Shown here in pieces: positions 39,651 to 48,085 of a stretch of 64,000 bases of DNA. A program made the translations under genes and the position numbers. Source of the stretch: Effrenium voratum (lineage: Eukaryota; Sar; Dinophyceae; Suessiales; Symbiodiniaceae). The stretch spans positions 37,501 through 101,500 of the forward strand of contig CAUJNA010000460.1 of NCBI GenBank assembly GCA_963377175.1. Reading direction: 5' to 3'. Positions within the stretch are counted from its first letter, which is position 1; every line of letters starts with the position of its first letter. The notes below the pieces were generated by a model. That model had not been told where the DNA came from. It saw only the letters and a program-made list of their open reading frames with translations, and did no database searches.

Positions 39651-42242
39651 GGGGGTACGGAGGAACCGTCCTCATCAACGTCCAAGGAACGAAAGAGAGG
39701 AGGACAAGCAGGGAAAGAAACAATTGAAATGTATAGCTATACCATCAACTTGGTGGAGATGGCTGACACGGCTGAGGGAGGAGAGCTACAATGCGGTGGC
39801 GTGGACCTCACCTACAATCCGTGCGGGGACAACAGGACATTCAAGAAGACGCTAGAGATGGGGTGTGACACCATCCCGTGCTACATCCCGAAGTACGGCG
39901 ACATGAGTGATGTGCATTTGCCATGGGCGTACGCGTCTATTGTTGACCCCAGGTACTTTCCCAAAGGTGCCAACCTTGAGCAGGTGGATGTGATGCAACT
40001 TGGCAAGAGTGTCAATTTTTGCGTTGCTCCTTTTGACGGTGCTCCACTATGCAGGATTGGCGATGATCGCTCGGTATTTGCTACGAAAGACCAAGCAAAC
40101 CAGCTATCTCACGACCTATGCAGAGTCCTTCGACACAAAATCGGCAATTGCCGAGGAAGTGCTTTCAGGTGCGACGAAGGTGGATGGGTCGACATTGATG
40201 CAGTCATTGACGACCGGAACAACGACATATTCCCACCTAACACCTCGAGAGCGAAACGATACATGGGCATCATGGAGGTGATCAAGTGGCAGGAATCTGG
40301 ACACAAGAAGTCGAGATTTCAGGTCCTGGCAGCAAGGTTTCCAAGCATCATGAACCCGAACGACACGAGGGCGGCCAGGGAGGAAATGACCAAAGCTGGC
40401 CTGGATCGGGACGACATCGACAGGATGTTCAACAGATGCGATGGATGGTACAGACCTTGGTGCATCCGAGTCACAACTGGTCACAGTGATTTTGGATTCA
40501 TGAGCTCATCCGCACTGGCAAATAGGTATTCCGCAAGGATGGGTGATTCTCTCGGAGGAGCATTCCATGTGACGTATGTGGAAAATCTGCCAAGCATCGT
40601 ACGCTGTGGGTTAGTCCCCGGCGGAATCGATGGCGGTAACAGGCTAGCACTGCACTTCGGAGCGTTTGCTCCATGGGATGAGATGAACGTGGCAACGAAG
40701 GTGACGCTACGGAACGTAAGGAAGGGGGATCCGATTGCGATCATCTACATTCCCAGTGCAACCCTCGCGCGGTATGGAGCTGGAGTCGCGGCAAATGGGA
40801 CATTCATGGTCTTTGACGTGATCCCGTTCTATGAGGTCAAGTCCATTTGGATTGGCAAAAGCAACGGAGGGAAACGCCTGGAGTACGTTGACATCAAGAG
40901 AGCGTACTCGAAATGTGTGGAGAACGAGATCTGTCCTGGTTTCGTCAACTCATCCCAAGAGTCGGCTGCGATGTTCCTCCAGAACGTCGCAAAGATCAAC
41001 GAGAGGATGCCTGAGACCGAGGCAGGTGCCGATAATCTGCACTACATCAAGGACATGGTTGATCGTGCGTGCGAACTCTATCGGAACAACAAGATGGAGG
41101 AGTTCGATGCGCAGGTCAACGAGGTCAGGGACGAAGTCAGCAAGGTCGTCATCCTGAATGATGAGACATGGGAAGGACTGAGGTGCCGGATATGTCCGTC
41201 ATGTGCGACCGCAATCCCCACATGCTTCTGCTTATGCCTGGAATGTGAAGCGCAACTGATCTCCACCGGGAGGTTCTACATCCACATCAACTCCGACGAC
41301 GAGGAGGACAACCAAAAGCCCAATGTCTCGGGTGATGCCAGGCGTGTGCAAGAGGAAGCCAACCATGATGCGGCAGCACAGGAGGATGATGACGAGACGG
41401 AAGAGGTTCCTGAAGAAGACGACATGGACACACAAGGATATACATCCGGCTACGTGTCCGAAGAGGAAGATAGCGGTTGGTATTACCGCGACACTGATCT
41501 GGCATCACGGGATATCATAAATTCCCAGCGGATGGCGATTTGCCTTGATGAGCCGCGCGAGGCTCAATACATGGCGGGATTTATCGCACTGCAGATGTCC
41601 AAGATGTGGGGGATGTTCGAGGGTGGTGAGGAGAGGACGATGAATGCCGCACTCGAGGGGAGGACGGGCTGCCCTTACCACAACGACTTCAAGAGATACC
41701 CCAACATCACCGAGCACGATCAGGAAGGGATCCTTTTACCATCAACGGCACTGAAGATTTCTCAATCAGAGAATGTTCGGACAAGGGTCTTCAGATCGGT
41801 TGAGGAGCGTGAAGAGTATATTCGTATGATGGTGTGCAAATGCGAGGGACTATATACATTCTACAAGCTGTGGATTGCAGCGAGAATCCTCGATGTCACC
41901 AAGGACGAAATGAAGCTCCTGGTCAAGGACCGAGTGCACCCGGTGGGTGATATTATTTTCAGATGCTTTTCACTGGCTTTCAACTGTAAGTATATATCAT
42001 TCGTGAGGGATGGCCTGAACCTTGGCAAATATGGTTACGCGGTCAATGTGAGCGCCATCATTGCGGCCATCGACCCGAACAAATGCGACACACCTCTGCT
42101 GGATTGGTGCCTTCGGAAAGGACACTGGTTACCAGAGGATCATAACAAGAAATGTGTCCGGGCGCGAGAAGCCCAGAAGAACTTGGACGAGGAGTTCCGT
42201 CGACGCACTCACAGACTGTCCATAGGGGACAGGTATGCGTAG
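39648..42242 (+). CDS. Tpt1/KptA-like RNA 2'-phosphotransferase domain and C-terminus (outer)
   Basis: This is the uninterrupted copy of the domain. Motifs in order match Tpt1/KptA: LSHDLCRVLRHK (Arg-His at 40131-40136), GGWVDID, KSRFQVL, IRVTTGHS (His 40482-40484), HVTYVENLPSIVRCGL (His 40566-40568), NRLALHF, IAIIYIPSATLARYG and NGTFMVFDVIPF near 40790-40840. Tpt1 enzymes transfer a 2'-phosphate from RNA to NAD+, and some family members ADP-ribosylate nucleic acid ends. A Cys-rich cluster follows at about 41184-41250, then an acidic linker and an unidentified C-terminus, with stop at 42240-42242. It is part of the polyprotein and not a separate gene. Function in the element is unknown. Confidence 0.82.
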   Translation: MGGTEEPSSSTSKERKRGGQAGKETIEMYSYTINLVEMADTAEGGELQCGGVDLTYNPCGDNRTFKKTLEMGCDTIPCYIPKYGDMSDVHLPWAYASIVDPRYFPKGANLEQVDVMQLGKSVNFCVAPFDGAPLCRIGDDRSVFATKDQANQLSHDLCRVLRHKIGNCRGSAFRCDEGGWVDIDAVIDDRNNDIFPPNTSRAKRYMGIMEVIKWQESGHKKSRFQVLAARFPSIMNPNDTRAAREEMTKAGLDRDDIDRMFNRCDGWYRPWCIRVTTGHSDFGFMSSSALANRYSARMGDSLGGAFHVTYVENLPSIVRCGLVPGGIDGGNRLALHFGAFAPWDEMNVATKVTLRNVRKGDPIAIIYIPSATLARYGAGVAANGTFMVFDVIPFYEVKSIWIGKSNGGKRLEYVDIKRAYSKCVENEICPGFVNSSQESAAMFLQNVAKINERMPETEAGADNLHYIKDMVDRACELYRNNKMEEFDAQVNEVRDEVSKVVILNDETWEGLRCRICPSCATAIPTCFCLCLECEAQLISTGRFYIHINSDDEEDNQKPNVSGDARRVQEEANHDAAAQEDDDETEEVPEEDDMDTQGYTSGYVSEEEDSGWYYRDTDLASRDIINSQRMAICLDEPREAQYMAGFIALQMSKMWGMFEGGEERTMNAALEGRTGCPYHNDFKRYPNITEHDQEGILLPSTALKISQSENVRTRVFRSVEEREEYIRMMVCKCEGLYTFYKLWIAARILDVTKDEMKLLVKDRVHPVGDIIFRCFSLAFNCKYISFVRDGLNLGKYGYAVNVSAIIAAIDPNKCDTPLLDWCLRKGHWLPEDHNKKCVRAREAQKNLDEEFRRRTHRLSIGDRYA
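40602..40623 (+). promoter_or_regulatory. U-bulged GGG-UUAGU-CCC hairpin, site 6 (outer)
   Basis: Stem CGCTG/CGGCG, bulged T, loop TTAGT; same as inner site 6. Confidence 0.6.
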
Positions 42243-42873
42243 TGAAGATGCTGATTGCGGCACGATGTGGGTTAGTCCCCATCTGTTGCTTGCGTCTCAT
42301 CAACACCATTGCGATGGAACGACTTTACATCATGATATGATTTCATGCGTCCAAGATGAATGGATGTGTACATGGTTACATATTCCGACGACTATGACAT
42401 TCTGGATATTCATGGATGGAACTATTACCTCATGGATGATTTCCTTTTCATTATATATATTGTTCATGGTATCTGGAATGGCTATGATTTGCATTGATTG
42501 CTCACCGATATTTCTTTGCCGGAGATATGCAGATTGCTTACGAGCAGGCGCCTCTGTTGGACTCTTATGGCCAACCCATTTTCTATGGATGACGGCTGCG
42601 CGATGCGCAAATGCGGCAGCTGGGATGTTCACTGGTGGTCAAATGACGTGACAATAGTGTATTGTATACACCTGCATATGGGAGTGCGCTTCGATTGGTG
42701 GATGAATGTTTCACTTTTCATACAATCGAACCCGGCATGTTTCACAATGAATGAACGGTGTAGCGATAGCAAGTAAAAGAATGCACGACACGATTTCGTA
42801 GCTGAAGCCGTGGCCAGTGGAACGTTTTGTGGTGTTTGGACCGCATGATGAACAATGCGACCCAAATGGGGGA
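42243..42873 (+). promoter_or_regulatory. 3' untranslated region and polypurine tract (outer)
   Basis: Colinear with 36475-37107 apart from a few changes near 42450. It ends in the same AAATGGGGGA purine tract abutting the LTR. Confidence 0.65.
42264..42283 (+). promoter_or_regulatory. U-bulged GGG-UUAGU-CCC hairpin, site 7 (outer)
   Basis: Stem GATG/CATC, bulged T, loop TTAGT; non-coding. Confidence 0.65.
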
Positions 42874-43223
42874 TGTTAAAACCCTCTAGGCCCCGTGCCT
42901 AAATTGGGAAGCTGTTCTGAGGTCTGTGTTAGTGTTGCTTACCAAGTTCCATTGATCGCCATTTGGCTCAAGACACAATTGAGGTTCAAGATCTGATGTG
43001 TAGCTGCATTCACACGTGATCGGCATTGAGAGCGGAAAACACTTCGCTTGCGCTGCATTTGTCAGGACCACTGTTGTAACTATTATTCCTTCTCCCTTAC
43101 AACCTTTACACGGGTTCGGCTATAACGGCATCGTCCGTATACACCTTTCTACGTGGTTGGTATTACAGCTGGAGGGCTCGGTGCACAGCGTCCCACGGGA
43201 CGTCACCTTGCCGTCTCTTGACA
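42874..43223 (+). repeat. 3' LTR of the outer copia element
   Basis: 350 bp with TG...CA ends, three mismatches to 7226-7575. Spliced-leader-like string at 42958-42972. It is followed by TCACC. Confidence 0.97.
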
Positions 43224-43228
43224 TCACC
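43224..43228. repeat. target-site duplication, right copy (outer copia)
   Basis: TCACC, pairing with 7221-7225. Confidence 0.9.
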
Positions 43229-43518
43229 CAACAGTGCCCATCACGCTGGTGGCTACTTCCACCAACCGGATGGAACCGGCCGATCTCATTGAGCCGGTGA
43301 GTGACAGCGCTTCCAGGGAGCGCAACCAGAGAAGAAGGTCCAGACACCGTGACTTGCATCGACGTCGGTCTCGCAGTCGTAGTCATCGCAGACGACCGCT
43401 TGGCCGGCGTGCGCGACCTATTCTTGCTTCGGACCATCGCATTGTCGTGCCTAAGCCACCCCCTGCAGTCAAGGCCATGCCGGCGTGTCGACCATCTGGC
43501 CTATCAAATGGCCGTTGA
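43229..43518 (+). pseudogene. RS-rich ORF, 3' part, after the copia insertion
   Basis: It continues the frame of 7027-7225. The coding sequence is strongly Arg/Ser-rich (SRERNQRRRSRHRDLHRRR, then SRSRSHRRR) and ends at TGA 43516-43518. RS-rich tracts bind RNA or splicing-type proteins in eukaryotes; the role here is unknown. Confidence 0.5.
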
Positions 43519-43575
43519 ATCTTGACCAGCGGCAAAAGGTTCTCAGCCTACGGATTTGGACCAGCGCATGTCAGC

Positions 43576-44337
43576 ATGAGTTGTCTGTGTAGATTCGCAG
43601 CCCTTCTTGCTTGTGTTGTCCTTGCTGTGATTTCACTTGCCATGTGGCTGTCTACAGAGTTTGTGAATAACCTGGTGGCGGTGCTCAACGTCCTCGCTTC
43701 CCAAGTTGCCACTGCCCTGGACACCCTGAACTTTGCCCTGGTGGCAGATCGAAATCAGGAATCAGATCCCCGGATGCCTCCCAGAGCACCACGTAATTCA
43801 AGACATGGACTGCGCCCACGCATCATCACGGAGCGCATCTCGTCAGATCGGTCTCGCACTCCCACCCGCGCCAGAACTCGGCCTGTGGATACTTCTTCTA
43901 CCTGGTAGATACCTGCACTATCACCTCATCGTGAAGCACGTCGTGAAGCTCCAGGAGGCAACCCTGGTCAACGCCCAGAGACTCTGGTGGACCGGTTACC
44001 ACCACCAAGACCTCTCGCTCCTAATGCCGCACGCAACGATCGTGCGCCGGGCAAGCTTCGTCTACTACCGCATCCCGGTGCTTCTTCGTTCCGTCCATCG
44101 CCGACGGTGGTCCATGGACCTCGTGAACTTCTACAAAAATTCACCATTGCCCTCCGCAATGATTATCTCGAACCATTCACGGCATGGACACAGGGTGAGC
44201 TGGATGAGATGGTCAGACGCAAAAAGGACAAGGATTCCAGGCCCACCTACAAGACTATCGCCCGCTTCCTTCAGAAACCCATTGAGGAAGTCAAGCAGGC
44301 ATGGAAGGTCTACCAGCGACTTGAGGCTCGCAGTTAG
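43576..44337 (+). pseudogene. membrane-anchor ORF with Myb/SANT-like C-terminus, one internal stop
   Basis: From ATG 43576 a hydrophobic segment (CRFAALLACVVLAVISLAMWL) looks like a signal anchor. RS/Pro-rich sequence follows. TAG at 43906-43908 interrupts the frame, but the same frame continues open to 44337. The last 70 residues (FTAWTQGELDEMVRRKK, YKTIARFLQKPIEEVKQAWKVY) have the spacing of a helix-turn-helix of Myb/SANT type. Stop readthrough, a point nonsense mutation or an intron are alternatives. The next ORF begins at the base after this stop (TAGATG). Confidence 0.4.
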
Positions 44338-44427
44338 ATGACTTTGCAATATTGGAGCCGTCAAAACTCTTTTCGAGTGGTGGTGCGTTGCGTTGACCTT
44401 GTAGTTGTCTTGCCTTGTTTTGCGGAC

Positions 44428-45190
44428 ATGAGTGTTCAAATCATGCTGGAGCAAAATGTGCAGACATTCATAACTTGGACCCATGGAGCGCAGCCGACGT
44501 GGTTACAGTATCACGGATCAAACTACCCGGCCGGTACATTGCGTGACCGACCATTTCGATTGACGGCACCACCTCCACCTCCACCACAATTGCTAGTACT
44601 TCCTCCTCCTCCTCCACCACCACCACCGCCGCCGATGATGCTTCATCCACAGTTCATGCCCTCATTGCGAACTTCCTCTACCCCTTCTCCCCGAGGACAG
44701 TCATGCCCGGCTACTATGGTCTCTGAGCGCACACGCCGCTCAGTTTGTAGAGCTGACCAATCTCGTGCTGAAGATCACCGCAGTCTCACGCGTTCCCCGA
44801 AACGCACTCGAACAACGTCAATCTCTGATGAGCGTTATTCTTGGCGGCCCTTCACTGTGTTCACTTCGAAAAGGGCTACTCGTGCAACACGGTCCAGAAC
44901 CACAAGATGCAAGCATTACTGTCATGCCTTCCTACATCATGGACGGAAATGTCTTTCTCCCTGTGTGCGACGTCAACCAGGACATTTCCATTGCAGATGC
45001 GCGCGTCACCAGCGGCGGTGAAACATTGCCGCAGTACACTACAGACTTTGCTGATTCGTCCAGTCTTCAATTTGAAAAGTTGTTATGCGTTGCATTGCTT
45101 GCTGATTGTGCATGGCCTGCATGTTGGTCATGGCATGATTGTTACGCCGCAGACCCCTTGGCTTCATTTGCCCTTGCAATTGTGACATAG
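44428..45190 (+). pseudogene. proline-rich hypothetical ORF with probable frameshift
   Basis: The frame from ATG 44428 gives MSVQIMLEQNVQTFITW and a polyproline run (about 44571-44632), then continues as Arg/Ser-rich sequence to 45021. A second frame, open to 45190, reads more protein-like from about 44740 (AQFVELTNLVLKITAVSR...). I cannot decide which is real; a frameshift around 44700 joining them is likely. No domain is recognised. Confidence 0.3.
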
Positions 45191-45207
45191 CGACTCATTC
45201 GGTTGTC

Positions 45208-45639
45208 ATGTTGCCACGCTACTTTGAGTACCACATTGAGCGAGGCGTGGAATGGATTCGGGTTTACACACCGGGCATGTGGCAGCCTGTGGCTGAATCC
45301 ACCTTGGGCCCAACTCCGGACCGCGCTTCCACGTATCGTGAATGGCGCAGGGTCTACCACTTTGACGTGTACTTGCCCCGTGACAGCACTGGAGGCACCA
45401 CTGCGGACCCGAATGTTACGCCCGTCTCCTACGCGTCCTATTACATATGGCAATTCCGGGATTGGCGCACGCGTGGTTATCAACGACTTGGTGTCCCGCG
45501 TCCACGCATTGGATCGACAGATTTCGTGTCTGATGGAGTTTCGTCCTCGTCGGCGTCTTCAGTTCCGGATGGCGCGTGGCGTGAACCTTCTCCCCCGCCG
45601 AGCTATGATCCCAATTTTGATTGGAACGAGTCTGATTGA
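45208..45639 (+). CDS. tandem paralogue A, unknown small-protein family
   Basis: 143 residues from ATG 45208. Family signature: PRYFEYHIE, WIRVYTPGMWQPVAESTLGP, STYREWRRVYHFDVY, PVSYASYYIWQFRDW and TRGYQRLG, followed by a Ser-rich then Pro-rich tail ending DPNFDWNESD. Rich in aromatic residues and Arg; no signal peptide. The intact reading frame makes it the reference member of the set. Bases before the ATG (GTTGTCATG) are the same as at paralogue C. Function unknown. Confidence 0.55.
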   Translation: MLPRYFEYHIERGVEWIRVYTPGMWQPVAESTLGPTPDRASTYREWRRVYHFDVYLPRDSTGGTTADPNVTPVSYASYYIWQFRDWRTRGYQRLGVPRPRIGSTDFVSDGVSSSSASSVPDGAWREPSPPPSYDPNFDWNESD

Positions 45640-45897
45640 TGCTTGGATGGAATGTCGGTCAAAACATTGCGCCTGTTGAGTTTTCCATCTTGAGTGCTTT
45701 GCTTACGACCTTTTGATTGATTGCTTCCATTCATGTCATTGCTGCTGGAAACATGCGGTGACACTGAGCCTCCTGCGTGCTAACATGGTCCGATTCGCTT
45801 GCTGCTTGATCTTGGGTTGCCTTGCCTTGTGTTGTGCTATCTCCATGTCCATGCTTTCGCAGACTCCTTTTGTCTCATATAGGCCGATTCGGCTGTT
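45640..45897. other. T-rich spacer between paralogues A and B
   Basis: The spacer is rich in CTTG/TTGC words and resembles the spacers before the endonuclease ORF and paralogue A. No gene is seen. Confidence 0.3.
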
Positions 45898-46390
45898 ATG
45901 TTCAATTCGACAATATTTGGCACTGACAGATGGTCCGTCCCGCGCTACTTTGAGTATGACATCGTGAATGGCCCTGCAAACACAAGAGTTGAACGGGTTC
46001 GAGTTTATGTACCAGGTCCGTGGCAACCTGTCGCTGATTCCACTTTGGGACCAGCTCCGGATAGCACATCAACCTATCGGGAATGTCGCAGGTTCTACCA
46101 CTTCGAAGTGTACTGGCCTGTGACAGGCACAACTCTGGATTCTTTCTCCCGGCCGGTCTCCTATGCATCCTTTTATACATGGCAATATCGTGACTGGCAC
46201 ACCAGAGGATACCAAAGACTCGGCAATCCGCACCCGAACATTGCGGCCAGTTTTCCCTTCGAGATCGCCTGACCTCATGCACGCTGGATTGTCTTCTTCG
46301 TCAACATCCTTGATCTCAGATGGTGGTTGACGACCTTCCTCACCTCCCTATGATCTTGAATTTGATTGGAGTGAGCGGCATCGAAACCTG
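45898..46390 (+). pseudogene. tandem paralogue B, frameshifted
   Basis: The frame from ATG 45898 ends at 46272 (124 residues) and aligns with A through VPRYFEYDI, VRVYVPGPWQPVADSTLGP, STYRECRRFYHFEVY, PVSYASFYTWQYRDW and TRGYQRLG. The Ser/Pro-rich tail of A continues in another frame (LSSSSTSLISDGG, stop, RPSSPPYDLEFDW) to about 46390. A frameshift near 46250 plus a TGA in the tail therefore make this a damaged copy. Confidence 0.5.
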
Positions 46391-46552
46391 AGTCGCGTCT
46401 GGCTACAAACCGCCGCGGTCGGTGCTGCGTGCGCTGCGAGTGCTGGATTGATTGTTTTGCGGTTGACTGGCATGTTTGGTGACACATGGCATGAAGGGTT
46501 CGTTGCCTGCAGCCGTGTTCTTCTCGGTTGTGCATCTAGGTTTTGGGTTGTC

Positions 46553-47095
46553 ATGCCATGGCTGGAGTGGTGCCCGGATCCTCAACAACCAGGTGCTCAA
46601 TGGGTCAAGATTTTTCATCCGGGATCCTGGACACGACAAGATGAACGCGATGATCCGCCTCCGCGACACACATACAGAGAGTGGAAGGAGTTCCATGCTC
46701 CAAACCTGGCTCATGACGAAGACCAGCCCACCAGACGCACTTGGTACAAGAGGGCTGCTCCTGAAGCTGTTCAAGACTTCAGTTCGATGTTTCCTCATCA
46801 ACATAGCGTGGCCACGCAATCTTCGGCTTTGAGCATGACACCGCAGATGTTGAGTATGATTCTCCGATCTTCGGATGCCTCTGAATTCTCTGTTGATGAT
46901 CTTACTCGTCTTCAGGCTGGGATCTGTCAGCAACTGTCAGAACGCGCGCGTCAAGCGTCCCAACATCCAGCACATGTATCTCGTGGAGGTGCGCCGCCCG
47001 AATCTATTGGGGTCGCTGATTTAAATACACCTGCGGGTCAATCAGGCAGCTCTGCCAACAAGGCGCAACCCATCTTCGAGCTAGGTGACGTATAA
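46553..47095 (+). CDS. tandem paralogue C, longer divergent member
   Basis: 180 residues from ATG 46553. The N-terminal third keeps the family pattern in looser form (LEWCPDPQQPGAQWVKIFHPGSW, HTYREWKEFH). The rest is Gln/Ser-rich with a helical segment (MTPQMLSMILRSSDASEFSV). The frame is open well upstream through hydrophobic sequence (AAVGAACAASAGLIVLRLTG), so a longer product with a membrane segment is possible. Confidence 0.45.
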   Translation: MPWLEWCPDPQQPGAQWVKIFHPGSWTRQDERDDPPPRHTYREWKEFHAPNLAHDEDQPTRRTWYKRAAPEAVQDFSSMFPHQHSVATQSSALSMTPQMLSMILRSSDASEFSVDDLTRLQAGICQQLSERARQASQHPAHVSRGGAPPESIGVADLNTPAGQSGSSANKAQPIFELGDV

Positions 47096-47122
47096 ACCGA
47101 TGCATCTGTCCTTTACTTCAGC

Positions 47123-47636
47123 ATGGGCACAGATGATGTGACTCAAACGTCGGCCAGAACTGACGAACAGCACCCTTGGCTCGAATACTCTGTCTGGCAG
47201 GACCAGGAGTGGGTGCGGATCTACACTCCGGGTCAGCAACCAGATGAGGCAGTGCCCGCTATACCAGACAACTCGTTTCGGGAGTGGAACGGGCAGCTGA
47301 GCATGTTGACGGAACTGGTGAATCCAGTCAAGCATGGACAATACGCGACTGGCAACATCAAGGTTATCAACGGATTCTGTCCCGCTTGGAGTCCTTCTCC
47401 ATCATCACCCTGATCCATCATTTGCTGATGTACAACATCCGGACATTATCCGGGTCGAAGAGATGTTCACCTATGCCGGTGATCGCCCGACAGCTTTGCA
47501 GCTTCCGCCTGTCTTCTATGGCGGCGCACGTCTTGCTCATCTTGGAGATCTTTCGTCCCCGTCTTCTGAGCGGCCTCGTGCGGAGCGTGCAGTTTCGCGC
47601 TCTCCCCGACGCAGTGGCTATTTTGGTAGACGTTAG
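47123..47636 (+). pseudogene. tandem paralogue D, frameshifted
   Basis: The N-terminal frame (MGTDDVTQTSARTDEQHPWLEYSVWQ, then WVRIYTPG, SFREWNGQ) matches the family. The IRDWQHQGYQR motif follows in a second frame near 47336 and an RS-rich tail (ERPRAERAVSRSPRRSGYFG) ends in a third at 47636. At least two small frameshifts are needed to join them. Confidence 0.4.
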
Positions 47637-47702
47637 AATTGATGAGCCAATTGCGTGATCTTCCGGCTGGAACAAAAGATTTTCGCCCCTCGCTGAGGGG
47701 CG

Positions 47703-48085
47703 TGTGTGTGCGGAGTGACAGAATACCCTGTCACCACAGTTTCTTGCACAGGGGGACCATCCATTTGCTGCGAGCGATGGTCCAACCAAGCGGCCACAGC
47801 AAATGCGGATATCGAGGCTGATCACCTCGACGTACCTGTGCGTCTCGTGTGATTCAAAGTCCTTTTGGCCCGTTGTTTCTCTCGCTGTGTGTGCCTCATG
47901 TTGAATTTGTAACGTTTTCGCTGCTAGACGGAAACCAAGTGACTGCAAGCCGAACCTACACCTACTCGAGACTCATCAGTTGTACTCGAGACTCATCAGT
48001 TGTACTCGAGACTCATCAGTTGTACTCGAGACTCATCAGTTGTACTCGAAAGATTAGAGCCCTCCATCTGGAGTCTAAGTGTGTG
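47703..48085 (+). repeat. right terminal direct repeat of the Penelope-like unit
   Basis: Matches 564-924. The tandem 20-bp unit occurs four times here (47964-48043) against three on the left. It runs into a GT microsatellite at about 48079-48097. Confidence 0.75.

Larger units (their letters stand above)
7226..43223 (+). mobile_element. outer copia-type LTR retrotransposon (about 18 kb without its nested insert)
   Basis: The element is bounded by 350-bp LTRs (7226-7575 and 42874-43223) that differ at three positions, and by the 5-bp duplication TCACC. It is split by the inner copy at 19437-37457. Its own sequence, 7226-19436 plus 37463-43223, is about 17,970 bp. Domain order Gag, protease, integrase, RT, RNase H identifies Ty1/copia. 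Lesions include a gag nonsense codon, several frame-disrupting deletions, loss of the protease Asp and the integrase Glu, and a nonsense codon at 18279, so this copy cannot be autonomous. Confidence 0.95.
564..48085 (+). mobile_element. large Penelope-like multi-ORF retroelement, interrupted by nested copia elements
   Basis: Two direct repeats (564-924 and about 47703-48085) bracket a set of plus-strand ORFs: RS-rich ORF, GIY-YIG endonuclease, reverse transcriptase, RS-rich ORF, membrane-anchor ORF, proline-rich ORF and four tandem paralogues. Without the copia insert the unit is about 11.5 kb. Continuity of the left and right arms is shown by one RS-rich reading frame that resumes in frame across the copia insertion. 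Penelope-like elements often carry LTR-like direct repeats, which fits. That every ORF belongs to one mobile unit is inference; the repeats could instead be independent dispersed copies. No target duplication was found outside the repeats. Confidence 0.5.

Noticed and set aside
9113..42283. Iron-responsive-element identity for the recurrent hairpins
   Set aside because: The loop contains CAGU in some sites, but IREs have a bulged C, five upper pairs and a six-base loop; here a bulged U, three pairs and a five-base loop are constant.
825..48043. CRISPR array
   Set aside because: The 20-bp tandem units are directly adjacent with no spacers, and the sequence is eukaryotic.
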